Positions 19,022 to 28,556 of a stretch of DNA of 64,000 nt are shown piece after piece. Source of the DNA: CAUPWF01 sp036656615 (GTDB lineage Bacteria; Bacillota; Clostridia; Lachnospirales; Lachnospiraceae). Every line of letters begins with the position of its first letter. Position 1 is the first letter of the stretch. A program made the translations under genes and the position numbers. The DNA is taken from positions 1 to 64,000 of the forward strand of contig JAVXHY010000003.1 in assembly GCA_036656615.1 (NCBI GenBank), written 5' to 3'. The notes under the pieces were generated by a model. That model was not told where the DNA came from and searched no databases. It saw only the letters and a program-made list of their open reading frames with translations.

Positions 19022-19767
19022 TCCTATTACTTGCAGTGATTTTTTTTGCCCTAATTTTACTCGTTGGAGGAGATAGAGGGGTTACATCTTTAATTGCATT
19101 ATGTGGAAATATTATGGTACTGTTAGTCGCTGTTACAGCTATGGCCAGTGATGTGAACCCAATTGGGGTTACAATATTCGGAAGTGTTTTGATTAATTGT
19201 ATCACTATTTTATACCAAAATGGAAAAAATAAAAAATCTATAGCAGCTCTTCTTTCAGTTGGTTTTGTTATGGTTTTTTTATTAGCAGTTGTTTTTGTAA
19301 TCAGTAGTCTTATGCATATCAATGGATTAAATGAAATCGAATTACAAAGTGAACTTTCTTTGTATTATTCGTACAAGATTCATGTGAACATGAATCTTGT
19401 ATGTATTTCTATGATTGTTTTAGGCTTGACAGGTGCGGTCATGGATACTGCAGTAGCAATATCATCTGCAATATATGAGGTATATACTCATAATGCAGAA
19501 TTGGATCATAAGGAATTAATACAATCAGGAATGTTTATGGGGCGTGATATCCTTTCGTCGACCCTTAACACACTATATTTTGCTTATATTGGGGAAGCAC
19601 TGATGTTATTGCTTTACCTGCAAAAATATAAATATTCTGTTATGGCAGTCTTAAATTCAAAAGCATTTTTACAAGAATTTACCTGTATAATATTTAGCGC
19701 AATTGGTTGCTTGATTGTCATACCTGTAAGTGCTTATGTGTCTGCATGGATCTATAAAAAATGGTGA
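19018..19767 (+). CDS. YibE/F family membrane protein, second of a pair
   Basis: 249 residues, almost entirely membrane helices, matching the C-terminal half of the preceding protein (MDTAVAISSAIYEVYTHNAELDHKE...GRDILSSTLNTLYF). ATG 19018 overlaps the upstream stop by four bases. AAGGAGA at about 19003-19009 supports this start over TTG 18991. The two proteins probably form one complex; the substrate is unknown. Confidence 0.85.
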   Translation: MILLLAVIFFALILLVGGDRGVTSLIALCGNIMVLLVAVTAMASDVNPIGVTIFGSVLINCITILYQNGKNKKSIAALLSVGFVMVFLLAVVFVISSLMHINGLNEIELQSELSLYYSYKIHVNMNLVCISMIVLGLTGAVMDTAVAISSAIYEVYTHNAELDHKELIQSGMFMGRDILSSTLNTLYFAYIGEALMLLLYLQKYKYSVMAVLNSKAFLQEFTCIIFSAIGCLIVIPVSAYVSAWIYKKW

Positions 19768-19829
19768 GAAATAATCAGTTTATTTTTATATCGGATTTAA
19801 GTAAAAAACAAGATAACTATGTAAAAATG

Positions 19830-19857
19830 TTCACAATCCCTCGTTTTGTATTATGAT
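19830..19857 (+). promoter_or_regulatory. possible promoter of the aquaporin gene
   Basis: TTCACA at 19830-19835, a 16-base spacer and TATGAT at 19852-19857, in a gap of 146 bases that otherwise holds nothing recognisable. Confidence 0.5.
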
Positions 19858-19913
19858 TTTATCAGAGGTAAAACTTATAACTACAAAATAAAACGATGAT
19901 GGAGGGATTACAA

Positions 19914-20615
19914 ATGAAGAAATATGTAGCAGAGTTTATCGGAACGTTTGTATTAACATTTTTTGGCTGTGGATCAGCTGCACTTTCGGGAGGCGTAGAT
20001 GGTGTACTTGGAGTACTAGGCATTGCAATGGCCTTTGGATTGTCCATTGTAGCAATGGCATATTCCATTGGCAATATTTCTGGATGTCATATTAATCCAG
20101 CAGTTTCATTGGCTATGTTGATTAGTAAGAAATTAAGTGTTAAGGATTTTATTGGTTATGTGATTTCACAATGCCTTGGTGCAATAGTGGCTGCAGGTAT
20201 ATTGAAATTGATTGGATCTATGTGCTCTCCTGTTATTACCGGACTAGGAACAAATGGTTTTGGAGATGCTTCTTATGTAGGACTTAGTATGATTGGAGCA
20301 ATTGCAGTGGAAGTTATCTTGACTTTTGTATTTTTACTTGCTATCTTAGGTGTTACGTCTAGTCCCAAAACTGCAAATGTTGCAGGGTTGGTTATTGGTC
20401 TGACCCTTGCTTTTGTTCATATTATTGGCATTCCTTTAACAGGTACTTCCGTGAACCCTGCCAGAAGTTTAGGCCCTGCACTTTTTGCTGGTGGTCAAGC
20501 CCTTTCACAGGTTTGGGTATTTATTATAGCACCTTTAGTTGGTGCAGCATTAGCAGCGTTTGTTTGGATGTTTCTTACTTCGGAGAAATCAAATGAAACA
20601 TCAGAACAAGCATAA
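19914..20615 (+). CDS. aquaporin, AqpZ-like water channel
   Basis: 233 residues with six membrane helices and two half-helices. The two NPA boxes are HINPAVSL (first half) and VNPARSLGP (second). The selectivity filter looks like Phe (AFGL), His (FVHIIGIP), Thr (LTGTS) and Arg (NPARS), the narrow water-selective set rather than a glycerol facilitator. GGAGGG at 19901-19906 supports ATG 19914 over an earlier ATG at 19896. It is transcribed alone with its own terminator. Confidence 0.92.
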   Translation: MKKYVAEFIGTFVLTFFGCGSAALSGGVDGVLGVLGIAMAFGLSIVAMAYSIGNISGCHINPAVSLAMLISKKLSVKDFIGYVISQCLGAIVAAGILKLIGSMCSPVITGLGTNGFGDASYVGLSMIGAIAVEVILTFVFLLAILGVTSSPKTANVAGLVIGLTLAFVHIIGIPLTGTSVNPARSLGPALFAGGQALSQVWVFIIAPLVGAALAAFVWMFLTSEKSNETSEQA

Positions 20616-20639
20616 AATATGAAATCCAAATAAAAAAAG

Positions 20640-20677
20640 AAATCACCCTATTTTGTTGAATGAGGGTGATTTTTTTA
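20640..20677 (+). terminator. terminator of the aquaporin gene
   Basis: AAATCACCCT (20640-20649) pairs with AGGGTGATTT (20663-20672), followed by TTTT. Confidence 0.85.
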
Positions 20678-20691
20678 TTATAAAAAAAGCA

Positions 20692-20720
20692 TTGATTTTT
20701 ATGGGGATGTCTAGTAAAAT
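20692..20720 (+). promoter_or_regulatory. promoter of plsX-acpP
   Basis: TTGATT at 20692-20697, a 17-base spacer and TAAAAT at 20715-20720. A 17-bp palindrome follows immediately, over the expected transcription start. Confidence 0.65.
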
Positions 20721-20737
20721 TAGCATTAGTAATGCTA
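20721..20737. promoter_or_regulatory. palindromic operator at the plsX promoter
   Basis: TAGCATTAGTAATGCTA is an 8+1+8 perfect inverted repeat. It starts one base after the -10 box and ends at the ribosome site, the position of a repressor operator. FapR controls plsX in many Firmicutes from this place, but I cannot match the half-site to a known motif with certainty. Confidence 0.55.
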
Positions 20738-20751
20738 GGAGGTTAAAAGGC

Positions 20752-21750
20752 ATGTCCAATATAACAAGGGTAGCGTTAGATGCTATGGGTGGAGACTATG
20801 CTCCAGTAGAAATGGTGAAAGCGGCAGTCGAAGCAGTAAATAAAAATCCAAATATAAAAGTACTGTTGGTAGGGAAAGAAGATATTATTAAAAGGGAACT
20901 GACCGGTTATACATATAGGGAGGAGCAAATTGAAATTATTTCAGCATCAGAAGTAATAGAAACAGCTGAACCACCGGTGATGGCAATTAGAAGGAAGAAA
21001 GATTCTTCCATTGTGGTAGCTATGAATTTAGTGAAGATGGGGACGGCGGATGCATTTGTGTCAGCTGGGAGTTCGGGAGCAATTTTAGTAGGTGGACAAG
21101 TAATTGTAGGACGTATTAAAGGTGTAGAAAGACCGCCGTTAGCTCCGCTTATTCCAACAGAAAAAGGTGTTTCACTTTTAGTGGATTGTGGCGCAAATGT
21201 AGATGCAAGAGCCTCACATTTAGTACAATTTGCAAAGATGGGTTCTATCTATATGGAAAACATAATAGGTATTAAGAATCCAAAGGTCGCTATTGTTAAT
21301 ATTGGAGCAGAAGAAGAAAAGGGAAATGCATTAGTAAAAGAGACATTCCCACTTTTAAAAGAGTGCAAAGACATTCATTTTATTGGTAGTATTGAGGCAA
21401 GAGATATTCCTTGTGGCAAGGCAGATGTGATTGTCTGTGAAGCATTTGTTGGAAATGTTATTTTGAAAACATATGAAGGCGTGGGTGATGTATTAATTAG
21501 AAAAATCAAAAGTGGAATGATGGCTACGCTTCGAAGTAAAATCGGTGCTTTATTGGTTAAACCAGCACTAAAAGAAACGCTGAAGTCATTTGATGCCAGT
21601 GAGTATGGAGGCGCACCTTTATTAGGGTTAAATGGCTTAGTTGTAAAAGCACATGGAAATTCTACAGCCAAGGAGATTGCGAATTCTATTGCGCAGTGTG
21701 AACTTTTTATGCAACAGTCAATTAATGAAAAAATCAAAGAAAATATATAA
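20752..21750 (+). CDS. plsX: phosphate acyltransferase PlsX
   Basis: Makes acyl phosphate from acyl-ACP for PlsY in phospholipid synthesis. 332 residues. VALDAMGGDYAP at the N-terminus, AGSSGAILVGG, and EAFVGNVILKTYEG are PlsX marks. An open frame extends upstream into the aquaporin terminator, but AGGAGG at 20737-20742 places the start at ATG 20752. acpP follows 14 bases later, so this is a lipid operon. Confidence 0.95.
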   Translation: MSNITRVALDAMGGDYAPVEMVKAAVEAVNKNPNIKVLLVGKEDIIKRELTGYTYREEQIEIISASEVIETAEPPVMAIRRKKDSSIVVAMNLVKMGTADAFVSAGSSGAILVGGQVIVGRIKGVERPPLAPLIPTEKGVSLLVDCGANVDARASHLVQFAKMGSIYMENIIGIKNPKVAIVNIGAEEEKGNALVKETFPLLKECKDIHFIGSIEARDIPCGKADVIVCEAFVGNVILKTYEGVGDVLIRKIKSGMMATLRSKIGALLVKPALKETLKSFDASEYGGAPLLGLNGLVVKAHGNSTAKEIANSIAQCELFMQQSINEKIKENI

Positions 21751-21764
21751 GGAGGGGTTAGAAA

Positions 21765-21995
21765 ATGGAATTTGAAAAGTTACAGGATATTATTATGGAT
21801 GTATTAAACGTGGGAAAAGAAGAGGTATCAATGGATACAAAATTCGTAGATGATTTGGGAGCAGATTCATTAGATATTTTTCAGATAATTATGGGAATTG
21901 AAGAGGCATTTGATATTGAAATTTCAAACGAAGATGCGGAGAAAATTTCTTCCGTAGGAGATGTAGTAGAGCAGATTAAAATTGCAACAAACTAG
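21765..21995 (+). CDS. acpP: acyl carrier protein
   Basis: 76 residues, acidic and helical. The phosphopantetheine serine is in GADSLD (about residue 36). It carries growing acyl chains and supplies PlsX; AcpS, which adds the prosthetic group, is also encoded in this window at 35249. AAGGAGGGG precedes the ATG. A hairpin terminator follows. Confidence 0.96.
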   Translation: MEFEKLQDIIMDVLNVGKEEVSMDTKFVDDLGADSLDIFQIIMGIEEAFDIEISNEDAEKISSVGDVVEQIKIATN

Positions 21996-22029
21996 ACATG
22001 AATTCAACAGAAAATATGCTGTTGTCAGT

Positions 22030-22060
22030 AATGAAAAGTCCAGATAGGACTTTTCATTTT
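22030..22060 (+). terminator. hairpin between acpP and rnc
   Basis: ATGAAAAGTCC (22031-22041) pairs with GGACTTTTCAT (22047-22057), followed by TTT and then CTG. The short T run makes it a leaky terminator at best. It is nested in further complementary segments (see findings), so it could instead be a processing site. Confidence 0.6.
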
Positions 22061-22103
22061 CTGTAATACAGCATCTGCAGCATATAGATGTAAAGGAGGC
22101 AGT

Positions 22104-22793
22104 ATGAATACTAAATTAAACAAATTAGAAATTAAAATACAGTATCAATTTCGTGATTTTACCTTGTTGCATCAAGCCATGATGCATAGTTCCTATGCAA
22201 ATGAAATACATGCAAAAAAATATGAATGCAATGAAAGATTGGAATTTCTAGGAGATGCTGTGTTAGAGTTGATTTCCAGTGAATTTCTTTTTGATGAATA
22301 CCCACAGACACCGGAAGGTGAATTGACAAAAACGAGAGCTAGCATGGTCTGTGAACCGACGCTTGCTTATTGTGCAAGAAAATTAGATTTAGGGTCTTAT
22401 TTACTGCTTGGGAAAGGTGAAGAGGGAACAGGAGGAAGATATAGAGATTCCATTACGTCAGATGCACTGGAAGCCTTAATTGGTGCAATATATTTAGATG
22501 GTGGTTTTGCTAGTGCAAAAGAGTTTATTCACACCTTTGTATTGTCTGATTTGGAGAATAAGAAGCTCTTTTATGATAGCAAGACTATCCTGCAGGAGAT
22601 AGTTCAAGGAAATATGATGGGTACTATTTCGTATCAGTTGTTAAAAGAAGAAGGTCCTGATCATGATAAAAGCTTTTTCGTAGAGGTACAAATTGAAAAG
22701 AAGTCATATGGGACGGGCAATGGACGTACAAAGAAAGCGGCCGAACAAAAAGCAGCATATGATGCTATATTAAAGCTGCGCCAGGGAAAGTAA
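22104..22793 (+). CDS. rnc: ribonuclease III
   Basis: Double-strand-specific endoribonuclease for rRNA and mRNA processing. 229 residues. The catalytic signature NERLEFLGDAVLEL (about 43-56) and the second acidic motif DALEALIGAIYLDGG (about 117-131) are present. A dsRNA-binding domain follows at about 160-227. AAGGAGG precedes the ATG. smc starts 12 bases after the stop. Confidence 0.96.
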   Translation: MNTKLNKLEIKIQYQFRDFTLLHQAMMHSSYANEIHAKKYECNERLEFLGDAVLELISSEFLFDEYPQTPEGELTKTRASMVCEPTLAYCARKLDLGSYLLLGKGEEGTGGRYRDSITSDALEALIGAIYLDGGFASAKEFIHTFVLSDLENKKLFYDSKTILQEIVQGNMMGTISYQLLKEEGPDHDKSFFVEVQIEKKSYGTGNGRTKKAAEQKAAYDAILKLRQGK

Positions 22794-22805
22794 AGTAGGT
22801 GTTAC

Positions 22806-25800
22806 ATGTATTTAAAAAGTATTGAAGTACAAGGATTCAAGTCATTTGCTAACAAAATTGTCTTTGATTTTCATAATGGAATTACAGGTATTGTAGGACC
22901 AAATGGAAGTGGTAAAAGCAATGTAGCAGATGCGGTAAGATGGGTACTTGGAGAACAGCGTATTAAACAATTGCGTGGTGGGACAATGCAAGATGTTATA
23001 TTCTCAGGAACAGAAAGCAGAAAGCCATTGAGCTATGCATCTGTAGCAATTACGTTGGATAACTCGGATCATCAATTACCCATTGATTATGAAGAGGTTA
23101 CAGTTGCACGAAAGATTTATCGGTCGGGAGAAAGTGACTATTTAATTAATGGCACTGCTTGCAGGCTTAAAGATGTTAATGAATTATTTTATGATACGGG
23201 AATTGGAAAAGAAGGTTATTCCATCATTGGTCAAGGACAAATTGATCGTATTTTAAGTGGAAAACCAGAAGAAAAAAGAGAACTATTTGATGAAGCAGCG
23301 GGGATTGTAAAATTTAAGCGTCGAAAGAACATGTCCGTTAAAAAATTAGAGGATGAGCAAGCAAATCTGATTCGGATTAATGATATTCTTTCTGAATTGG
23401 AGAAACAAGTAGGTCCTTTGGAGAAACAGTCAACAGTAGCGAAAGAATATTTGAAAAAAAGAGAAGAACTTAGAAATTATGATATTAACATGTTTTTATT
23501 GGAAACTCAGAGACTAAAAAAAGAAACGGAACAAATTCAAGCATTGATTTCCAATGCACAAAAGGAATTAGAAGAAGCAAATACTGCATATAATAATACG
23601 AAAGAGGAATATGAAACAATTGAAGATCAGGTGGATGAAATTGATGCATCAATTGGAAAATCTAAAAATCAACTCAATGAAACTGCATTATTAAAACAAC
23701 AACTTGAGAGTAAAATCCAGGTGCTTAAGGAACAAATCAATACGGCTCGTATGAATGATGAACATTATGCAAAACGTTTGAAAGCAATTCAATTAGAAAT
23801 AAGTGAAAGAAAAAAGCAGGAGAGTCAATTAAAACAGGAATCGGCTGCTATGCAGCATCAGCTGGAGGAGGCTACAAGTAAAAGGGAGTTAGACAAAACT
23901 CAATTATTGGAAATGCAGGAAAAACTAATTATTTTGGCTACTTCTGTAGAGCGGTATCAATCCGAAATTCTGGATTTGTTAAATAATCGTGCATCTACCA
24001 AGGCGAATATTCAAAAATACAACACATTATTTGAGCAAATGCAGGTTCGCAAGGTGACATTAAATCAAAAATTGATTGAAATGAAAAGCGGAACCAATGA
24101 GAAGAGAACATCCATTGAAAACTTTGAGACAGACTTAGAAAATATATCAATTGAAATCACAGCTTTTTTACAGGAAATGAGTCAGTTTGAATCAGAAATA
24201 CAAATACTTCAAAAAGAACTGCAGAAACAAACAGACTTATTAAGGATTGGTCAAACGGCTTATCATCGTGAACAATCCAGGCTTGAATCTTTGAAAAACA
24301 TCACAGAACGTTACGATGGATATGGAAATAGTATTCGAAAGGTTATGGAGAAAAAGGAACAGGAACCGGGACTTTTAGGTGTGGTTGCGGATATTATTAA
24401 AGTGGATAAGACATATGAAATCGCAATTGAAACAGCTTTGGGTGGAAGCATTCAAAATATTGTTACAACGGATGAGCATACAGCAAAACGAATGGTTCAA
24501 TATTTAAAAGAAAACAAATTAGGACGGGCTACCTTTTTGCCTCTTACAAGTATGAATGGTGGCACTGGGATTCGACAGCAGGATGCATTAAAGGAGAATG
24601 GTGTTATTGGATTGGCCAATACGCTAGTTAAGGTACATGATAAATATCGAGGATTGGCGGATAGTCTGTTGGGAAGAACTATCGTGGTTCAGCAGATCGA
24701 TCATGGAATTGCTTTGGCAAAAAAATATAATCATTCTTTGAGAATCGTTACAATAGAAGGTGAATTAATGAATCCTGGAGGCTCTATTACAGGTGGGGCA
24801 TTTAAGAATTCCAGCAATCTTTTAAGCAGAAGAAGAGAGATAGAAGAATTTGAAAAAAGTGTATTATTATTAAAAAAAGATATGGATCTGATGGAACTGG
24901 AAGTAGAAAAAGGAAAAGACAAAAGGACACAGATCTACACGAAGATGGAAGAAGTTAAGCAAAAACTTCAACATGCTTACGTTGTGCAAAATACTGCAAA
25001 AATGAATCTTAATCAAGTAACTGAAAAACAAGAGGAAGAAAAGCTTAAATATCATAAAATTCAGCAAGAAAGCATGGAACTAGAACACCAGCTTGCAGAT
25101 ATTATGGAGAATCAAGGTTCGATACAAATTGAGTTGGAAACCTCAGAGGAATTAGAAAAGAATTTAAATAATAAAATATCCCAAGGACAGTCTGTTTTAG
25201 AGGAAGAACGAAAGAATGAGACAAAAAAAAGGGAATTACTAGAAGCACAGCATTTAGAGTTAGCTAATTTGGAACAAAAAAATATCTTTATTCTTGAAAA
25301 TAAAAAGCGTATACTAGATGAAATAGATAAATTTGAAGAAGAACTAATAAGTTTGGAACAAAATAAAGGTAGCTCTAGCGAGGAAATCACTGAAAAAGAA
25401 CAAGAGATTACAAATATATACTGTACCATTGAAGATTCTAAGGAATTATTTGAAGAAATAGAATCAGAAATTCAGAAATCAGTTCATCAAAAAGAAGAAT
25501 TGAATTTAAAGTTCAAGCAATTTCTGAATAAAAGAGAAGAGCTGTCCAAACACATTTCAGATTTAGATAAAGAAAGTTATCGCTTAAAAAGCAAGCATGA
25601 ATTATTTGAAGAGTCTTGTGAAAAGCAGTATAATTATATGTGGGAAGAATATGAACTGACATTTAATCATGCATTAGAACTTCGGGATGAGAATTTAACA
25701 GATGCCAATTTCATGAAAAAGCAGATACAAAATCTAAAGACAGATATTAAGAACTTAGGTGCGGTGAATGTAAACGCAATTGAGGAATATAAAGAATTGT

Positions 25801-26363
25801 CAGAACGATATAACTTTCTCAAGGGTCAGCATGATGATTTAATTGAAGCAGAACAAACGCTACAGCAGATTATTGAAGAACTTGATGAAGCTATGCGAAA
25901 GCAATTTAGGGAACGTTTTGATGAAATTAGTAAGGAATTTGATGTGGTGTTTCAACAATTATTTGGTGGTGGAAAAGGAACACTTGAACTAATGGAGGAT
26001 GAGGATGTATTAGAAGCCAGTATACGTATAATTGCCCAGCCACCAGGGAAAAAGCTACAGAACATGATGCAGTTATCGGGGGGAGAAAAAGCACTTACTG
26101 CTATCGCCATTTTATTTGCAATTCAAAATCTGAAGCCTTCCCCATTTTGTTTATTAGATGAGATCGAGGCAACACTAGATGATTCCAATGTAGAACGTTT
26201 TGCAAAGTATTTACATAAGCTGACAAAGTATACACAGTTTATTGTTATCACGCATCGTAGAGGTACCATGACTGCAGCAGATCGTTTATATGGTATTACC
26301 ATGCAAGAAAAGGGAATTTCAACTTTGGTTTCGGTGGACCTTTTGGAGAGTGAATTAACTTAG
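22806..26363 (+). CDS. smc: chromosome segregation protein SMC
   Basis: 1185 residues. The Walker A GPNGSGKSN lies at about 32-40. Long coiled coils flank a hinge at about 515-640, and the C-terminal head has the signature LSGGEKALTAIA (about 1090) and Walker B FCLLDEIEATLDD. It acts with ScpAB, not encoded here, to compact and segregate the chromosome. The rnc-smc-ftsY order is common in Firmicutes, and the short gaps imply one transcript. Confidence 0.97.
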   Translation: MYLKSIEVQGFKSFANKIVFDFHNGITGIVGPNGSGKSNVADAVRWVLGEQRIKQLRGGTMQDVIFSGTESRKPLSYASVAITLDNSDHQLPIDYEEVTVARKIYRSGESDYLINGTACRLKDVNELFYDTGIGKEGYSIIGQGQIDRILSGKPEEKRELFDEAAGIVKFKRRKNMSVKKLEDEQANLIRINDILSELEKQVGPLEKQSTVAKEYLKKREELRNYDINMFLLETQRLKKETEQIQALISNAQKELEEANTAYNNTKEEYETIEDQVDEIDASIGKSKNQLNETALLKQQLESKIQVLKEQINTARMNDEHYAKRLKAIQLEISERKKQESQLKQESAAMQHQLEEATSKRELDKTQLLEMQEKLIILATSVERYQSEILDLLNNRASTKANIQKYNTLFEQMQVRKVTLNQKLIEMKSGTNEKRTSIENFETDLENISIEITAFLQEMSQFESEIQILQKELQKQTDLLRIGQTAYHREQSRLESLKNITERYDGYGNSIRKVMEKKEQEPGLLGVVADIIKVDKTYEIAIETALGGSIQNIVTTDEHTAKRMVQYLKENKLGRATFLPLTSMNGGTGIRQQDALKENGVIGLANTLVKVHDKYRGLADSLLGRTIVVQQIDHGIALAKKYNHSLRIVTIEGELMNPGGSITGGAFKNSSNLLSRRREIEEFEKSVLLLKKDMDLMELEVEKGKDKRTQIYTKMEEVKQKLQHAYVVQNTAKMNLNQVTEKQEEEKLKYHKIQQESMELEHQLADIMENQGSIQIELETSEELEKNLNNKISQGQSVLEEERKNETKKRELLEAQHLELANLEQKNIFILENKKRILDEIDKFEEELISLEQNKGSSSEEITEKEQEITNIYCTIEDSKELFEEIESEIQKSVHQKEELNLKFKQFLNKREELSKHISDLDKESYRLKSKHELFEESCEKQYNYMWEEYELTFNHALELRDENLTDANFMKKQIQNLKTDIKNLGAVNVNAIEEYKELSERYNFLKGQHDDLIEAEQTLQQIIEELDEAMRKQFRERFDEISKEFDVVFQQLFGGGKGTLELMEDEDVLEASIRIIAQPPGKKLQNMMQLSGGEKALTAIAILFAIQNLKPSPFCLLDEIEATLDDSNVERFAKYLHKLTKYTQFIVITHRRGTMTAADRLYGITMQEKGISTLVSVDLLESELT

Positions 26364-26375
26364 GAGGAGATATAA

Positions 26376-27308
26376 ATGTCAGAAGAAAATCAGGGGTTTT
26401 TCAAACGGTTAGTTTCTGGACTTACAAAAACGCGTCAGAATATAAAATCAAGTTTAGATAGTATATTTAGCGGGTTCTCAAAAATAGATGAGGAATTTTA
26501 TGAAGAATTAGAAGAAGTACTCATTATGGGAGATATAGGTGTACAAGCCACCTTACACATTATAGAGGACTTGAAGGACAAGGTGAAAGAACAGCACATT
26601 AAAGAACCGGCAGACTGTAAACAGTTGTTAATAGATAGTATTAAACAACAGATGGATGTGGGAGAAGCAGCCTATGAATTTGAAAACAGAACATCGGTTG
26701 TTCTCGTTATTGGTGTTAATGGGGTTGGAAAGACAACAACAGTTGGAAAGCTGGCTGGAAAGCTTCGCAATCAAGGAAAAAAAGTTGTGCTGGCAGCGGC
26801 GGATACCTTTCGTGCAGCGGCAGGAGAACAGCTTCGTGAATGGGCAAACCGAGCACAGGCAGAATTAATTGGGGGACAAGATGGGGCAGATCCGGCTGCG
26901 ATTATATATGATGCAGTAGCAGCTTCAAAGGCTAGACGTGCAGATGTGCTTCTGTGTGACACGGCAGGGCGTCTTCATAATAAAAAGAACCTGATGGAGG
27001 AGTTAAAGAAGATTCATCGAGTTTTAGAACGAGAATATCCAGAGGCATTTAGGGAAACTTTAGTGGTATTAGATGGGACAACAGGACAAAATGCATTGGC
27101 ACAGGCAAAACAGTTTCAAGAAGTTACAGATATTACCGGTATTATTCTGACAAAAATGGATGGAACTGCAAAAGGTGGTATTGCAATCGCTATTCAGTCA
27201 GAGCTAGGTATACCGGTAAAATATATTGGAGTAGGTGAATCTATTGAAGATTTACAAAAGTTCAATTCAGATGATTTTGTAAATGCATTATTTCTTGTAG
27301 AAGAGTAG
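26376..27308 (+). CDS. ftsY: signal recognition particle receptor FtsY
   Basis: 310 residues. An N domain of about 95 residues, then the SRP GTPase with G1 GVNGVGKTTTVGKLAG (about 113), DTFRAAAGEQL, G3 DTAGRLHNK and G4 TKMDGTAKGG. It docks ribosome-SRP complexes at the membrane. The N-terminal acidic extension is short, as usual in Gram-positives. AGGAGG precedes the ATG, 12 bases after smc. Confidence 0.97.
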   Translation: MSEENQGFFKRLVSGLTKTRQNIKSSLDSIFSGFSKIDEEFYEELEEVLIMGDIGVQATLHIIEDLKDKVKEQHIKEPADCKQLLIDSIKQQMDVGEAAYEFENRTSVVLVIGVNGVGKTTTVGKLAGKLRNQGKKVVLAAADTFRAAAGEQLREWANRAQAELIGGQDGADPAAIIYDAVAASKARRADVLLCDTAGRLHNKKNLMEELKKIHRVLEREYPEAFRETLVVLDGTTGQNALAQAKQFQEVTDITGIILTKMDGTAKGGIAIAIQSELGIPVKYIGVGESIEDLQKFNSDDFVNALFLVEE

Positions 27309-27331
27309 AGGTCAAAGGGAGGAAGGTAAGG

Positions 27332-28546
27332 ATGTTAACATTAGAAAAATTTGAACAGGCAAGTGAGATTGTAAAAAAGGTAACGAATCCAACGAAATTA
27401 ATTTATAGTGAGTATTTAAGTGCCCAAACAGGTGGAAAGGTATATTTAAAACCAGAAAATATGCAGTATACAGGTGCTTATAAGCTTCGAGGTGCTTATT
27501 ATAAAATCAGCACCTTAACAGAAGAGGAGCGCAAAAAAGGATTGATTACCGCTTCAGCAGGCAATCATGCCCAGGGTGTTGCTTATGCAGCCAAGGCTTT
27601 TGGGTGCAGAGCAACAATTGTTATGCCAACAGTTACACCATTGATTAAAGTAAATCGAACAAAAGGTTATGGCGCAGAGGTTATTTTGTACGGGGATGTG
27701 TATGATGATGCTTGCGCAAAGGCTTATGAATTAGCCGAGGAAAATGGTTACACTTTTGTACATCCATTTGATGATTTGGATGTAGCTACTGGTCAGGGAA
27801 CGATTGCAATGGAAATCGTAAAAGAACTTCCTACAGTTGATTATATTCTAGTACCAATCGGAGGCGGTGGATTAATTAGTGGAGTTGCTACATTGGCAAA
27901 AATGCTCAATCCAAGTATTCAAATTATAGGGGTAGAACCGGCAGAAGCTGCTAGTATGACTGCAGCCGTAAAAGCAGGAGAAGTTGTAACACTTCCATCT
28001 GCAAATACAATTGCTGACGGGACTGCAGTGAAAAAGGTTGGTATTAATAATTTACCATATGTCATGGAAAATGTAAGTGATATTGTACTGGTGGAGGATG
28101 ACGAATTAATTGGCGCATTCTTGGATGTGGTGGAAAATCATAAAATGGTAGTGGAAAATTCTGGGCTTTTAACAGTTGCGGCCTTGAAACAGCTGGATTT
28201 AAAGGATAAGAAAGTGGTTGCCGTACTAAGTGGAGGTAATATGGATGTGATTACCATGTCTTCTATTGTACAGCATGGACTGATTAAAAGAGATCGTATT
28301 TTCTCATTATCTGTATTGTTGCCGGACAAACCAGGTGAATTAGTAAGTGTTGCTAAAACAATTGCAGATGCAAAAGGGAATGTAATAAAGCTAGAACATA
28401 ATCAATTTGTTAGTATTAATCGAAATGCTTCGGTGGAACTGCGAATTACAATTGAGGCATTTGGCACTGAGCATAAATTAGAAATCATGGAAGCTCTTGA
28501 AAAAAATGGGTTTAAACCAAAGGAAATTGGAGCAAAATTATATTAG
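27332..28546 (+). CDS. ilvA: threonine ammonia-lyase
   Basis: PLP enzyme converting threonine to 2-oxobutyrate and ammonia. 404 residues. The PLP lysine lies in TGAYKLRGAYYK (about 46-57), and the phosphate loop is PIGGGGLISG. A single ACT-like domain occupies about residues 325-404, the layout of short TdcB/IlvA-type enzymes in Clostridia. It may serve isoleucine synthesis or threonine breakdown; sequence alone does not settle this. It follows ftsY by 23 bases. Confidence 0.9.
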   Translation: MLTLEKFEQASEIVKKVTNPTKLIYSEYLSAQTGGKVYLKPENMQYTGAYKLRGAYYKISTLTEEERKKGLITASAGNHAQGVAYAAKAFGCRATIVMPTVTPLIKVNRTKGYGAEVILYGDVYDDACAKAYELAEENGYTFVHPFDDLDVATGQGTIAMEIVKELPTVDYILVPIGGGGLISGVATLAKMLNPSIQIIGVEPAEAASMTAAVKAGEVVTLPSANTIADGTAVKKVGINNLPYVMENVSDIVLVEDDELIGAFLDVVENHKMVVENSGLLTVAALKQLDLKDKKVVAVLSGGNMDVITMSSIVQHGLIKRDRIFSLSVLLPDKPGELVSVAKTIADAKGNVIKLEHNQFVSINRNASVELRITIEAFGTEHKLEIMEALEKNGFKPKEIGAKLY

Positions 28547-28556
28547 GAGGGAAACC

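Noticed and set aside
21375..21737. 120-codon open frame antisense to plsX
   Set aside because: Shadow of plsX on the opposite strand, with no ribosome site or recognisable domain.
26656..26868. 70-codon open frame inside ftsY in another frame
   Set aside because: ftsY is complete and conserved across this region, and the frame has no initiation signals.
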